From Arcobacter sp. (GTDB lineage Bacteria > Campylobacterota > Campylobacteria > Campylobacterales > Arcobacteraceae): a DNA stretch of 64,000 nt. The DNA is taken from positions 364,541 through 428,540 of the forward strand of contig PKUK01000008.1 of NCBI GenBank assembly GCA_002869535.1. The letters are read 5' to 3'. Positions 8,631 through 19,351 of this stretch are shown one piece after another; within the stretch, counting starts at the first letter, position 1; each line of letters starts with the position of its first letter. Below the pieces are notes generated by a model, which searched no databases, was not told the origin of the DNA, and worked only from the letters and a program-made list of their open reading frames with translations. Position numbers and translations under genes: made by a program.

Positions 8631-9533
8631 ATGAGTGGTATAAATAGCGTTGAGCAAATGACTCAAGGACATCTTAGAAATGTACAACAATTAGCCGTAT
8701 TTTATACTGGAAGAAATAATATTTATGCAATAAATATCGCAAAAGTTAAAGCTTTTGTTATCACAGAAGAAGTTACTATAAATGACACTCCATCTGATAC
8801 AGATGTTGTTGCGGGTATTGCAACAATTAGAGGGGAACCAGTTACTTTAGTAAAACTTGATGCATGGCTTGGAAACAAATGTCTTGAACTAGAAGAGTAT
8901 AAACTAATAATTTATTGTGAATTCAACCATAAAAAAATAGGTTTTTTAATCAAAGATATGCTTGATATCGTTTAAAAAACTACTGATGAGTTAAGACATT
9001 CAGAAGAGACAAATTCTAAAATAACATATACTACATATGTAAAAGTTCATGACAAAGATGAATTATGTACAGTATTTAATGCTGAACAACTATTAAAAGA
9101 TCTTGGTTGGACTAATGATGGTGAAGATGTCATGAATAAATATGTTGAAGCTAGTTTTTCAACTGATAAATTAGTATTAGCAGCTGAAGATTCTAATGTG
9201 GCAAGAGAAGTTTTAAGAAAATTTTTCGAAAAAGCAAATATTAAATATGAAATTTACAATGATGGTGGTGGGCTTATAAATAGAGTTAAAGAATTAGACC
9301 CATCAAGAATAGGAATGATTATTACTGATATTGAAATGCCAGAAACTGATGGTTTCCAAGTTGCACAATTTATAAAAGCAAGTAATAAGTATTCAAATAT
9401 TCCAATAGTTGTAAATTCATCAATGACTACAGATGCTGTAAAAAATAAAATGGATCAAATAGGTGTAGATGGATTTATAGGAAAAACTGATATCCAATCA
9501 CTTTATGCCGTAACTAAAAAACTTTTAACTTAA
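8631..9533 (+). pseudogene. cheV: CheV chemotaxis adaptor interrupted by an in-frame TAA
   Basis: A CheW-like domain (residues 1-114 visible) is followed by TAA at 8973-8975. The same frame then continues for 52 codons in CheW/linker-like sequence (KTTDELRHSEETNSKITYTT, then YVKVHDKDELCTVFN) straight into a receiver domain from about 9132. The receiver has the acidic pair (AAEDSN), the phospho-acceptor aspartate (IITDIEMPETDGF), the NSS switch and the GKTD lysine. Without the stop it is a normal 300-aa CheV, which couples receptors to CheA. The start is ATG 8631 with AAGGGA upstream. The interruption is a single codon, not a frameshift; GAA to TAA is the simplest origin, but the ancestral residue is inferred. 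Confidence 0.85.
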
Positions 9534-9565
9534 AAAAATTAGATGATAAAATAATCTAATTTTTT
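9533..9565. terminator. Bidirectional terminator between cheV and argH
   Basis: Perfect 12-bp inverted repeat: AAAAAATTAGAT at 9533-9544 and its complement at 9554-9565, with a 9-base loop. The A and T runs at the outer ends suit termination on both strands between convergent genes. Confidence 0.8.
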
Positions 9566-10944
9566 AACCACTCCTCAAATATCTCAATCTGTTCATTTGT
9601 ATTTTTTGTAGAAGTTCCACCAAATGATGTTCTTGCATTCATTGATGCTTTTAAATCTAAAAATAATAAAATCTCTTCATCAATATCTTTAATCTCTTCA
9701 TTTGAAGTTCTAATCTCTTCAAGAGTCAATTCACTAATATCTTTATTTAAGTTATTTGCAGTAGCTACCACATCTTTTGTTATATAATAAGCAGTTCTAA
9801 AGGGCATAGCTTCTTTTTGAACTAAATAATCAGCTAAATCAGTAGCACTTAAGTGCCCTATTTTACAAGCATTTGCCATTCTTTCTATATTTACTATCAT
9901 TGTTTTTATAACTTCATTTAAAATAGAAATAGATATTTCCATAGTCTTAACAGAATCAAAAACACCCTCTTTATCTTCTTGAGTATCTTTATTATAAGCT
10001 AATGGTAAACCTTTCATAACAGTAAATAGTGAAACTAGGTTTCCATAAACTCTTCCTGTTTTTCCTCTAAGAAGTTCAGGAACATCTGGATTTTTCTTTT
10101 GAGGCATGATAGAAGAAGTTGTAGCATACTCATCACTCATTCTTACAAATTGAAACTCATAAGATGACCAAGTTACTAACTCTTCTGATATTCTAGAAAT
10201 ATGCATCATAGAAGTTGAAATATTAAATAGAATCTCTAAAGCAAAATCCCTATCAGAAACTGTATCCAATGCAGAAATTGTTGGAGAATTAAAGCCTAGC
10301 TTTTCAGAAGTAGAAAATCTATTTATATTGTGTGGTGTTCCTGCAAGTGCTGCACTTCCAAGTGGGCAATAGTTATTTCTTTCATATGAGCTCTCAAATC
10401 TTTCAAAATCTCTTTTAAACATATTTGCATATGCCAATAAGTGATACCCAAAGTTTATAGGTTGTGCATGTTGTAAGTGAGTCATTCCTGGAATTAAAGT
10501 TTCAGTGTGCTTTTTAGCAACTTCTACGAAAGTATTTACAAGCTCTTTTAACTGTACTTTTATTGATAAGTTTTTATCCTGAACATATAGTCTAAAATCA
10601 GTAGCAACTTGGTCGTTTCTACTTCTTGCAGTATGAAGTCTTTTTCCAGCTTCTCCAATAATCTCTGTTAATCTACTCTCAACAGCCATATGAATATCTT
10701 CATGTTCAATTTTAAATTCAAATTCACCTGACTCTATCTCTTCTTTTACTTGTAGTAAGCCTCTTTCAATATCTTCTTGATCTTTTTTTGTAAGTATTCC
10801 TTGCTCACATAACATTTGTGAGTGAGCAATTGAACCTTTTATATCTTGGGCATAAAGTACTTTGTCAAACATAACTGAAGCATTAAATTCATCTAAAAGC
10901 TTGGCATTTGTATTTTTTAAAATTTGATTATTGCTATTTGGCAT
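9556..10944 (-). CDS. argH: Argininosuccinate lyase
   Basis: Last step of arginine synthesis: argininosuccinate to arginine and fumarate. The 462-aa length is normal. It has the fumarase-superfamily signature [14 protein letters not shown] with the catalytic serine loop, [16 protein letters not shown], and [20 protein letters not shown] with the general-acid/base histidine region. AGGAA precedes the ATG. It stands alone between terminators at both ends of its surroundings, with no other arg gene in the window. Confidence 0.96.
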   Translation of the reverse strand: MPNSNNQILKNTNAKLLDEFNASVMFDKVLYAQDIKGSIAHSQMLCEQGILTKKDQEDIERGLLQVKEEIESGEFEFKIEHEDIHMAVESRLTEIIGEAGKRLHTARSRNDQVATDFRLYVQDKNLSIKVQLKELVNTFVEVAKKHTETLIPGMTHLQHAQPINFGYHLLAYANMFKRDFERFESSYERNNYCPLGSAALAGTPHNINRFSTSEKLGFNSPTISALDTVSDRDFALEILFNISTSMMHISRISEELVTWSSYEFQFVRMSDEYATTSSIMPQKKNPDVPELLRGKTGRVYGNLVSLFTVMKGLPLAYNKDTQEDKEGVFDSVKTMEISISILNEVIKTMIVNIERMANACKIGHLSATDLADYLVQKEAMPFRTAYYITKDVVATANNLNKDISELTLEEIRTSNEEIKDIDEEILLFLDLKASMNARTSFGGTSTKNTNEQIEIFEEWLKN

Positions 10945-11040
10945 AAAACTATTCCTATAATTATAATGATTTTTTTAATTTGAAGTTTGAATTATATCAT
11001 AAAAGATATCTATTTGAAAATTTAGAAAGGGTAGAAGAAA

Positions 11041-11066
11041 AAAGAGAAAGATAGCTCTTTCTCTTT
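11041..11066 (-). terminator. Rho-independent terminator of nifS-nifU
   Basis: A perfect 10-bp stem (11041-11050 with 11057-11066) and a 6-base loop. On the minus strand the stem is followed by a T-rich run. It lies just downstream of the nifU stop. Confidence 0.8.
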
Positions 11067-11077
11067 ATTGATTTAGA

Positions 11078-12058
11078 TTAAATTGGTAAAACTCTAATGT
11101 TTTCATCAACTTTTTGTTTTAATACAGACTCAATTGCATAAAGTGTACCTGTAGCACCAGAAGCACATCCATTACATGCACCTAAATATCTAATATAAAT
11201 ATCATAATGAGGAATATTTTCTTTAATATCAATAATCTCCATATTTCCCCCATCCATAGCAAGCATAGGTCTAATATCTGCATCTAAGATTTCATCAATC
11301 ATTTTAATTCTTTGAACAATAGTCATTTTATCAAAAGTAGATTCTCCAGCTGCACTTGCATCTGCTGCTGATTTTAATCTATCATTTTCCATCTCAGCAT
11401 GAACATCTTTTAAAATATCTACTAAATAGATATCTTTCTCTTCATGTCCACCTGGCTTGATACATGATTTACAAAATGCTCCAGCTTTTGTATAATCAGT
11501 CACTTCTTCAACTGTTTGAAGGTTATTTAATTTGATTACTTCTTGTAATGTTGCTAATGAAACTCTCGCACACTCACAAACAATAACTTCTGTTTCAAAA
11601 GCATCCATATCAACACCTTTGAATTGTGATGCAGCTTTTTTAATAACATCATAAGCCATAACAGAACAGTGCATTTTTTGAGGTGGTACAGCAGGGACAT
11701 CTGGATGATCTCTTAATGCTTTTTCAACATCAATATTTGTAATTTTAACTGCCTCTGAAACAGTTTTTCCAATACATAATTCAGCCATAACATCAGATGA
11801 AGCAATTGCAGTTCCACATCCAAAAGATTTGAATTTTGAATTTAAAATCTCTTCTGTATTTTCATCTACAACCCAATATAGTCTAACTGCATCACCACAT
11901 GATTCTGCTCCAAAATCAGCAACGATTAATTTTCCACCAAGCTCTTTTGCCATCTCTTCTGTGATTTCACCTTGGTGTAAAGGTTCATCCATTCTTTTTA
12001 TTACTTGATTTGAGTATTCATCCCAAATCGATCCGCTTATTAAATCATTTTTTGCCAT
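11078..12058 (-). CDS. nifU: NifU-type iron-sulfur cluster scaffold
   Basis: A three-domain scaffold of 326 aa. The N-terminal IscU-like domain has its three cysteines (near FGAESCGDAV, KSFGCGTAIAS, MHCSVMAYD). The middle BFD-like 2Fe-2S domain has VCECARVS and AFCKSCIKPGG. The C-terminal Nfu domain has the CNGCASG motif. It assembles clusters from sulfur delivered by NifS and transfers them to apoproteins. AAGGA precedes the ATG. It lies 21 bases after nifS in the same direction. No nitrogenase genes are present, so this is the housekeeping Nif-type system known from Campylobacterota. Confidence 0.95.
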   Translation of the reverse strand: MAKNDLISGSIWDEYSNQVIKRMDEPLHQGEITEEMAKELGGKLIVADFGAESCGDAVRLYWVVDENTEEILNSKFKSFGCGTAIASSDVMAELCIGKTVSEAVKITNIDVEKALRDHPDVPAVPPQKMHCSVMAYDVIKKAASQFKGVDMDAFETEVIVCECARVSLATLQEVIKLNNLQTVEEVTDYTKAGAFCKSCIKPGGHEEKDIYLVDILKDVHAEMENDRLKSAADASAAGESTFDKMTIVQRIKMIDEILDADIRPMLAMDGGNMEIIDIKENIPHYDIYIRYLGACNGCASGATGTLYAIESVLKQKVDENIRVLPI

Positions 12059-12079
12059 TTTATAATCCTTTATATTTTT

Positions 12080-13309
<1,230 letters not shown>

Positions 13310-13320
13310 CTATTCCATAA

Positions 13321-13326
13321 ATTATA
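13321..13326 (-). promoter_or_regulatory. Likely -10 box for nifS-nifU
   Basis: On the minus strand this reads TATAAT, preceded by GGC, about 50 bases upstream of the nifS start. No good -35 is visible. Confidence 0.45.
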
Positions 13327-13451
13327 GCCTTTTTATACTGTTTGTGGAATTATAAAAAAAATAGGATAAAAATTGTCTTAATTAAAAAGGATAGATTTAG
13401 AAATTTATAATTTTACTATAAATTAAACTTAATTTAAATTATAAAACTAGG

Positions 13452-13457
13452 TATAAT
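13452..13457 (+). promoter_or_regulatory. Likely -10 box of the suf operon
   Basis: TATAAT about 80 bases before the sufB start and 33 bases before the palindrome at 13490. If used, the palindrome would lie just downstream of the transcription start, a good position for a repressor. Confidence 0.5.
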
Positions 13458-13489
13458 AATAAACGATTTATTAATAATTATATGTTAGA

Positions 13490-13524
13490 TTTATAAATAG
13501 GACAATATTAGTCCTATTTATAAA
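13490..13524. promoter_or_regulatory. Perfect palindrome in the suf leader, probable operator
   Basis: A 14-base arm ending TAGGAC (13490-13503), a 7-base spacer AATATTA, and the exact inverted arm beginning GTCCTA (13511-13524). It ends 12 bases before the sufB start and touches the Shine-Dalgarno (GGAGG at 13526-13530). The GAC-N7-GTC core has the same geometry as type 1 IscR sites of the Rrf2 family, but the outer bases do not match the IscR consensus. It could bind an iron-sulfur-sensing Rrf2 regulator encoded elsewhere, or act as an RNA hairpin that hides the ribosome site. Confidence 0.65.
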
Positions 13525-13535
13525 TGGAGGAATTT

Positions 13536-14969
13536 ATGAGTAATAATAAAATAAAAAATGTAATACAAAATGACTATAAATTAGGCTTTGAAACCATAAT
13601 AAATTCTGAAACATTTCCAAATGGTTTAAATGAAAATGTAATTAAAGCAATATCAAAAAAGAAAAATGAACCACAATGGCTTTGTGATTTTCGTATAAAA
13701 GCTTATAATAAATGGCTTACTATGGAAGAACCAAATTGGTCAAGTCTAAAAATAGATAAAATAGATTATCAAGAAATTTCATACTACTCTGCTCCAAAAA
13801 AAGAGTTAGACTCTTTAGATGAAGTTGATCCTAGTATATTAAAAACCTATGAAAAACTAGGTATTCCACTTGAAGAACAAAAGATGTTAGCAGGTGTAGC
13901 AGTAGATGCCGTTTTTGATTCAGTATCTGTTAAAACAACTTTTCACAAAGAGTTAGAAGAGTTGGGTATTATATTTTGTTCAATCAGTGATGCGGCAAAT
14001 AAACATCCTGAATTGCTTAAAAAATATCTAGCCTCAGTTGTTCCAATAGGAGATAATTACTTTGCCTGTTTGAATAGTGCAGTCTTTACAGATGGAAGTT
14101 TTGTATATATTCCACCAAAAACTAGATGTCCAATGGAACTTTCAACTTATTTTAGAATAAATGCATTAAATACTGGACAATTTGAGAGAACACTAATAAT
14201 CTGTGATGATGACTCTTATGTTTCATATAATGAAGGATGCTCAGCACCTTCTAGAGATGAAAGACAACTTCATGCAGCAGTTGTAGAACTAGTAGCCTTA
14301 AAAAATTCACAAATAAAATATTCTACTATTCAAAACTGGTATCCAGGGGATAAAGATGGTAAGGGTGGAATTTTAAACTTTGTTACTAAAAGAGGTATTT
14401 GTAAAGGTGATAATTCAAAAATATCATGGACACAAGTTGAAACTGGTTCTGCAATTACATGGAAATACCCTTCATGTGTTTTAAAAGGTGATAATAGTGT
14501 AGGAGAGTTTTATTCTGTAGCACTTACTTCCCTAGCTCAACAAGCAGATACAGGAACTAAGATGATGCATATAGGTAAAAATACAAAATCAACTATCATC
14601 TCAAAAGGTATTTCTGCCATGAGTGGGTCAAATGCCTATAGAGGATTAGTAAGAGTTGCAAAGGATGCTAAAAATTCTAGAAACTTTTCACAGTGTGACT
14701 CTTTACTTATAGGAAATAACTGTTCTGCACATACTTATCCGTATCAAGAAGTTAGAAATGCAAGTTCAAAAATAGAACATGAAGCAACAACTTCAAAAAT
14801 ATCAGATGAACAGCTCTTTTATATAAGACAAAGGGGTTTAAGTGAAGAGAATGCAGTTTCTTTAATAGTAAATGGATTTTGTAAAGAAGTACTTGATGAA
14901 CTTCCAATGGAGTTTGCAGTGGAAGCTAGAGAGTTATTAAATATCTCTTTAGAAGGTAGTGTAGGTTAA
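13536..14969 (+). CDS. sufB: Fe-S assembly scaffold SufB
   Basis: About 477 aa, the scaffold core of the SufBC2D complex, which assembles clusters under oxidative stress or iron limitation. Typical blocks are YISYYSAP-like [51 protein letters not shown], and a C-terminal block with [20 protein letters not shown] containing the conserved Glu/His. The start is ATG 13536, since GGAGG lies 5 bases upstream; the earlier ATG at 13524 lies within the palindrome. First gene of sufBCDSE. Confidence 0.96.
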   Translation: MSNNKIKNVIQNDYKLGFETIINSETFPNGLNENVIKAISKKKNEPQWLCDFRIKAYNKWLTMEEPNWSSLKIDKIDYQEISYYSAPKKELDSLDEVDPSILKTYEKLGIPLEEQKMLAGVAVDAVFDSVSVKTTFHKELEELGIIFCSISDAANKHPELLKKYLASVVPIGDNYFACLNSAVFTDGSFVYIPPKTRCPMELSTYFRINALNTGQFERTLIICDDDSYVSYNEGCSAPSRDERQLHAAVVELVALKNSQIKYSTIQNWYPGDKDGKGGILNFVTKRGICKGDNSKISWTQVETGSAITWKYPSCVLKGDNSVGEFYSVALTSLAQQADTGTKMMHIGKNTKSTIISKGISAMSGSNAYRGLVRVAKDAKNSRNFSQCDSLLIGNNCSAHTYPYQEVRNASSKIEHEATTSKISDEQLFYIRQRGLSEENAVSLIVNGFCKEVLDELPMEFAVEARELLNISLEGSVG

Positions 14970-14971
14970 AT

Positions 14972-14999
14972 TGAAAAATGAAAAATGAAAAATGAAAAA
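14972..14999 (+). repeat. Four tandem copies of a 7-bp unit between sufB and sufC
   Basis: TGAAAAA is repeated four times without error, filling most of the 45-base spacer between the sufB stop and the sufC start. The sufC Shine-Dalgarno (AAGGAAA) lies just downstream. Such short repeats can change copy number by slippage. Confidence 0.85.
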
Positions 15000-15014
15000 T
15001 TTTAAGGAAATAGT

Positions 15015-15755
15015 ATGCTTAGTATTAAAAATTTAAATGTAAAAATAGAAAACAATGAAATAATAAAAGATTTTAGTTTAGATATAAAAAAAGGTGAAAT
15101 TCACGCCCTTATGGGAATAAATGGGGCTGGAAAATCAACTATTGTAAAAGCTTTATGTGACCACTATGAGTGTGATGTAACATCTGGAAGTGTAGAGTAT
15201 AATGGAAAGGACCTATTAGAACTTGATGCAAGCCAAAGGGCAAATGAAGGTCTATTTTTATCATTTCAAAATCCTATTGAAGTAGCTGGAGTTAATAATA
15301 TGTATTTTCTAAAATCAGCTCTTAATGCAAAAAGAGAATATCAAGGTCTAAAAGAGTTAGATTCTGCTTCTTTTTTAAAAGAGATAAAAGAGATTACAGC
15401 CAAATTTGGTATAGACAATAAGATTTTAAAAAGAGATTTAAATGCTGGATTTAGTGGTGGAGAGAAAAAAAGAAATGAACTCTTACAACTTTTAGTTTTA
15501 AAACCTGATTTAATCTTACTTGATGAGATCGATTCTGGACTTGATGTGGATGCTATAAAACTTGTAGCAAATGGTATAAACTCACTTCTTGATGGTAATA
15601 GATCAGTTTTAATGATTACCCATTATGATAAATTATTAGAAGCTATTAAACCTGATTTTGTACATGTTTTAAAAGATGGTAAAATCGCACAAAGTGGTGA
15701 TTATTCATTGGCTGAACTTATTCAAGAAAAAGGTTACGAAGCAATAGGAGTGTAA
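15015..15755 (+). CDS. sufC: Suf ATPase SufC
   Basis: The ABC-type ATPase of the SufBCD complex, 246 aa. Walker A is MGINGAGKSTIVKAL, the Q-loop LSFQNPIEVAGV, the ABC signature FSGGEKKRNELLQLL, Walker B LILLDEIDSGLD, and the switch histidine ITHYDKLL. The signature and the DSGLD D-loop are typical of SufC. It is cytosolic, with no membrane partner. AAGGAAA precedes the ATG. Confidence 0.96.
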   Translation: MLSIKNLNVKIENNEIIKDFSLDIKKGEIHALMGINGAGKSTIVKALCDHYECDVTSGSVEYNGKDLLELDASQRANEGLFLSFQNPIEVAGVNNMYFLKSALNAKREYQGLKELDSASFLKEIKEITAKFGIDNKILKRDLNAGFSGGEKKRNELLQLLVLKPDLILLDEIDSGLDVDAIKLVANGINSLLDGNRSVLMITHYDKLLEAIKPDFVHVLKDGKIAQSGDYSLAELIQEKGYEAIGV

Positions 15756-15756
15756 T

Positions 15757-16794
15757 ATGAGAAATTTAGATATCAAAAACTTTCCTCTTGCCAATAAAAA
15801 AACTGAAGAGTTTAGAAAGTGTAATGTAAAAAATATAATTGAACTACAATATAAAGAAAATAGCTTTAAAGATGTAGTGAATTTTGATTTTGATTTTTTA
15901 AAACTTGAAGGCTTTAATAGAGTGTTTTTTGCAAATGAGAAGATTAAAGATCAAAATCTAATTGATGATATTAGCCTTGAAGAAAATATAATAACTATAA
16001 ATAAAGAGTGTAAAAATCCAATAATAATATTAAATTATTATGAGGATGAAAATACAATTTTTGAAAAAGATTTAAAATATAGTATTAATAGTAATAGCGA
16101 TATTTTGATTTTTGAAATATTTATATCAAAAAATAAAAAAAACTTAATAAATCAAAAAAGAGATTTTGATATAAAGAGTTCATCAAATGTAGAGTATGTA
16201 TATTTACAAAAACTATCTTTTGATGATTTTTTAGATATCAAATTTGAACCATCAATAAAAGAAGATTCAAAATTAAAATTCTTTAACTTTAATTTTGGGG
16301 CATCAAATGCTTATAATCAATTTGATATAAACTTGGATTATGCAAATTCAAACTTTGAGATGGAAGCGTTAACAAATATCTCTAAAAAACAAGAGATAGC
16401 AAATATTGTATCTACTATTCACAATGGTAAAAATAGCTCAAGTAGTATAAAAGCAAATCATATTTTAGATGAGAACTCCCATGGGATATTTGAAGTAAAA
16501 ACTAGAGTAAATCATGAAGCAAATAACTCAGCTGTAATACAAAACTCTAAAACAACTTTATTAGGTGATGATGCAATAATAAATGCTAACCCAAGACTTG
16601 AAATATTTATTGATGAGTTAACTGCAAGTCACGGGGCAACAACAGGTAGTTTGGATGAAGATATTTTATATTATTTACAATCAAGAGGATTATCAAGAAC
16701 GCAAGCCTCAAAAATGATGCTTGAAGCCATAGAAAATGCAATACTAGCTAAAATATCAAATGAAGAAATTAGAAATATAATAAAGGAGATATGA
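15757..16794 (+). CDS. sufD: Fe-S assembly protein SufD
   Basis: About 345 aa, low in conservation as usual for SufD, but with the SufB/SufD C-terminal core: DENSHGIFEVKTRVNHEANN, NPRLEIFIDELTASHGATTG (the conserved histidine region) and LYYLQSRGLSRTQASKMM. It pairs with SufB and is needed for iron entry in E. coli. It starts two bases after the sufC stop and overlaps sufS by one base. Confidence 0.9.
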   Translation: MRNLDIKNFPLANKKTEEFRKCNVKNIIELQYKENSFKDVVNFDFDFLKLEGFNRVFFANEKIKDQNLIDDISLEENIITINKECKNPIIILNYYEDENTIFEKDLKYSINSNSDILIFEIFISKNKKNLINQKRDFDIKSSSNVEYVYLQKLSFDDFLDIKFEPSIKEDSKLKFFNFNFGASNAYNQFDINLDYANSNFEMEALTNISKKQEIANIVSTIHNGKNSSSSIKANHILDENSHGIFEVKTRVNHEANNSAVIQNSKTTLLGDDAIINANPRLEIFIDELTASHGATTGSLDEDILYYLQSRGLSRTQASKMMLEAIENAILAKISNEEIRNIIKEI

Positions 16795-17969
16795 TGTTTA
16801 AAGATTATTTTCCTTATTTTAAAAATAGCAACATAATATATTTAGATAATGCAGCAACAACTCAAAAACCACAAGTTGTTATTGATGAAATTGTAAATTA
16901 TTATTCATTTTATTGTTCAAATACACATAGAAGTAATCATGGTGATGCAAATAAAGCAACACAGAAGTATGAACATACTCGTGAAGTTTTAAAAACATTT
17001 ATAAATGCAAAAGAAAAACATGAGATAATTTTTACAAAAGGTGTAACAGAGAGCATTAATTTTATAATAAATTCATATGCTAAAAATAGATTTAAAAAAG
17101 TTATAATCTCTTCTTTAGAACACCACTCAAATATTGTCCCCTGGCAAATTGCTAATATAGATTTTGAAGTAGTAAAATGTGATAAGAATCTAGATTTTGA
17201 TTATGAAGATTTTGAAAAAATATTAAAAGAAAACCCAAACTCTTTTGTCTCAGTTACTCACATATCAAATGCCTTTGGAAAGATTCATGATATAAAAAGA
17301 ATCACAAGTTTAGCCCATAAATATGGTGCGAAAGTTTTAATTGATGGAGCACAGAGTTTAACCCACAAAAAAATTGATGTTCAAGATTTAGATGTCGATT
17401 TTTTAGCAATCTCTTCACACAAAACTTTTGGACCAACAGGAGTTGGAGCTATTTATATAAAAGAAGAATTGTTAGATGAGATTGAGCCATATCAAACAGG
17501 AGGAGCAACAATCAATGATGTTACTTATAAAAAAAGCATTTTACTTGATTCTCCTTTTAAATTTGAAGCAGGAACTCAAAATATAGCAGGAGTCATTGGA
17601 TTTGGCAAAGCCATAGAGTTTATAAAGGAACTTGGATATGAAAATATTGAAAAAAAAGAGCAGGAATTATATGAGTACCTTTATGAAGAATTATCAAAAA
17701 TAGATGATATTATTTTTTATAGTGATATAAAAAATTCTATTGGCTCACTTAGTTTTAATATCAAAAATATAATGTCTGAAGATGTAGGTATTTTAGTTGA
17801 TAAAATGGGCATAGCTTTAAGATGTGGACATCACTGTGCTCAACCTATTATGAAAAGCCTTGGTATTGAAGGAACAATCCGAGTAAGTATTGCCTTTTAC
17901 AATGAAAAAGAGGATATTGATAAACTAATTATTGCTTTAAAAAAAGCCATAATGATGTTAAAGGATTAA
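16794..17969 (+). CDS. sufS: Cysteine desulfurase SufS
   Basis: A group II PLP cysteine desulfurase of 391 aa. It begins near YLDNAATTQKP, has the PLP lysine block AISSHKTFGPTGVGAIY, and the C-terminal active-site cysteine in ALRCGHHCAQPIMKSLG, the group II R-C-G-H-H-C-A-Q pattern, different from the NifS loop. It delivers sulfur through SufE. The start is the second of two adjacent ATGs (16794), with GGAG 5 bases upstream, overlapping the sufD stop as TGATG. Confidence 0.95.
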   Translation: MFKDYFPYFKNSNIIYLDNAATTQKPQVVIDEIVNYYSFYCSNTHRSNHGDANKATQKYEHTREVLKTFINAKEKHEIIFTKGVTESINFIINSYAKNRFKKVIISSLEHHSNIVPWQIANIDFEVVKCDKNLDFDYEDFEKILKENPNSFVSVTHISNAFGKIHDIKRITSLAHKYGAKVLIDGAQSLTHKKIDVQDLDVDFLAISSHKTFGPTGVGAIYIKEELLDEIEPYQTGGATINDVTYKKSILLDSPFKFEAGTQNIAGVIGFGKAIEFIKELGYENIEKKEQELYEYLYEELSKIDDIIFYSDIKNSIGSLSFNIKNIMSEDVGILVDKMGIALRCGHHCAQPIMKSLGIEGTIRVSIAFYNEKEDIDKLIIALKKAIMMLKD

Positions 17970-17970
17970 G

Positions 17971-18378
17971 ATGAGTATTGAAAAAAAAATTGATGAATTT
18001 AAAGATGATTTAGAACTTTTTGATGATGAACTTGAAAAATATCAATATATTATTGATTTGGGTAAAAAACTAAATAGCTTAGATGAAAAAGAGATGATAG
18101 ATGAAAATTTAGTTCAGGGTTGTACTTCAAAGGTTTGGCTAATAAAAGATAAAAATAGTGATGAATTAATTTTTAGGGCAGATTCTAATGCTGCTATTGT
18201 AAAAGGTTTAGTTTATATTATTACAACAATATTTTCAAATGAAAAAAAAGATGATATAAATAATCTAGATATAAATATCTTAGATAGATTAAATCTAACA
18301 GAAATAATAACACCAAATAGACAAAGTGGTGTACAAGGTATGATAAAAAAAATAAAAGAGTATGCAAAAGGAAATTAA
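17971..18378 (+). CDS. sufE: Sulfur acceptor SufE
   Basis: A 135-aa SufE family protein that takes the persulfide from SufS. The acceptor cysteine is in NLVQGCTSKVWLI, the defining motif; the C-terminal part GLVYIITTIFSNEK and IITPNRQSGVQGMIKKIKEY also fits. It starts one base after the sufS stop with AAGGA just upstream, and is followed immediately by the SufT-like gene, so the whole set is one operon. Confidence 0.94.
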   Translation: MSIEKKIDEFKDDLELFDDELEKYQYIIDLGKKLNSLDEKEMIDENLVQGCTSKVWLIKDKNSDELIFRADSNAAIVKGLVYIITTIFSNEKKDDINNLDINILDRLNLTEIITPNRQSGVQGMIKKIKEYAKGN

Positions 18379-18720
18379 ATGGAAAATTATAATGAAGAAG
18401 AAATAAAAGAGAAAATAATTGGACAACTAAAACATATATTTGATCCTGAAATTCCTGTAAATATTTATGACTTGGGATTAATTTATAAAATAGAATTAGA
18501 AGAAAAAGACAAAATACTAATATGCAATATCGATATGACACTAACAAGTCCAGGTTGCCCTGTTGCTGATAGTTTAATCAATGATGCAAGTTATGCAGTA
18601 AAAGTTTTAGATGAGATTGAACAAGTCAATATAAATCTGACATTTGACCCACCTTGGGATAAAAATAAAGTAACTGAAGATGGAAAAGATATGATGCTAG
18701 CAAATGGCTTTCTTATATAG
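18379..18720 (+). CDS. sufT: SufT/MIP18-family Fe-S maturation factor
   Basis: A 113-aa DUF59 (MIP18/PaaD-like) protein: FDPEIPVNIYDLGLIYKIEL with the D-P-E motif, MTLTSPGCPVADSLI with the conserved cysteine, and NLTFDPPWD. SufT homologues help mature Fe-S proteins and are often the last suf gene, as here. It begins right after the sufE stop. The start of the next gene is taken from a separate ATG at 18767, not the overlapping one at 18704. Confidence 0.9.
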   Translation: MENYNEEEIKEKIIGQLKHIFDPEIPVNIYDLGLIYKIELEEKDKILICNIDMTLTSPGCPVADSLINDASYAVKVLDEIEQVNINLTFDPPWDKNKVTEDGKDMMLANGFLI

Positions 18721-18766
18721 ATTTTATTATTTTTTTTATATAATAGTTAATAAGGAAAGGTTTGAT

Positions 18767-19048
18767 ATGAGTAAAACATCGAAAAAAGGCAGTCTATATA
18801 TAAAAATTGCAATAATATCAATCATACTATTTTTAGGTTATTTTTTCATTCCTACGGGTCAAAACAGTAGTTTTAACAATGCTGCAAAATTAAGAGGTGT
18901 CTCAAATAATAATCAGCCAATAAAATTACAATTTAGAAGTGGCTTTCAACATGATAAATATGAACCCTCTAAAAAAAGTACTTTTATGCAAAAAAGAATG
19001 GAAGCAAGTGATGAGGAGAAAAAACCAATATTTTGGGAGAAAAAATAG
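18767..19048 (+). CDS. Small single-pass membrane protein, paralog A of three
   Basis: 93 aa with a short basic N-terminus, one membrane segment (about residues 11-27, YIKIAIISIILFLGYFFIP), a disordered linker, then the block LQFRSGFQHDKYEPSKK and the ending EEKKPIFWEKK. The two following genes have the same design. The start is ATG 18767, with AAGGAAAGG upstream. It is 46 bases after sufT and may belong to the same transcript. The family is not recognised; the tail is predicted to be soluble, on one side of the inner membrane. Confidence 0.7.
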   Translation: MSKTSKKGSLYIKIAIISIILFLGYFFIPTGQNSSFNNAAKLRGVSNNNQPIKLQFRSGFQHDKYEPSKKSTFMQKRMEASDEEKKPIFWEKK

Positions 19049-19060
19049 AAAGGATCTCTA

Positions 19061-19351
19061 ATGAGAGAGGATTCCAACAGAATTTTAATTTATATAAAAA
19101 TACTAATTCTAATTGCTGGAATAATTTTTCTCATTACCTTTTTACCTAAAGATGAAAGTTGGGAAAAACTGGGAGATATGTATAACCCAATGTCCGCAAA
19201 TACAAAAAATAATTCAACAACTGCAGATCCTATAAAGTTACAATTTAGAACTGGATTAGAGTATGATTACAATAACATAGATAAAAAGAATGATTTTTTA
19301 GAAAAGAAAATGAAAATACAAAAGGATTCAGATGGAAGAAAAAAAGAGTAA
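19061..19351 (+). CDS. Small single-pass membrane protein, paralog B of three
   Basis: 96 aa with the same layout as its neighbours: basic start, membrane segment at about residues 10-27 (YIKILILIAGIIFLITFLP), a linker with WEKLGDMYNP also found in paralog C (WSNMGETYKP), and the block LQFRTGLEYDYNN. It lacks the KKP-x-FW ending of paralogs A and C, because it stops at GRKKE while overlapping the start of paralog C by 20 bases. AAAGGA precedes the ATG. Confidence 0.7.
   Translation: MREDSNRILIYIKILILIAGIIFLITFLPKDESWEKLGDMYNPMSANTKNNSTTADPIKLQFRTGLEYDYNNIDKKNDFLEKKMKIQKDSDGRKKE

Noticed and set aside
13490-13524. Calling the suf palindrome an IscR site
   Set aside because: Only the GAC-N7-GTC core agrees with the type 1 consensus; the outer bases do not, so the regulator is left unnamed.
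18704-18766. Start of the first small paralog at ATG 18704
   Set aside because: It overlaps the SufT-like gene without a Shine-Dalgarno; ATG 18767 has AAGGAAAGG and matches the design of the two paralogs.
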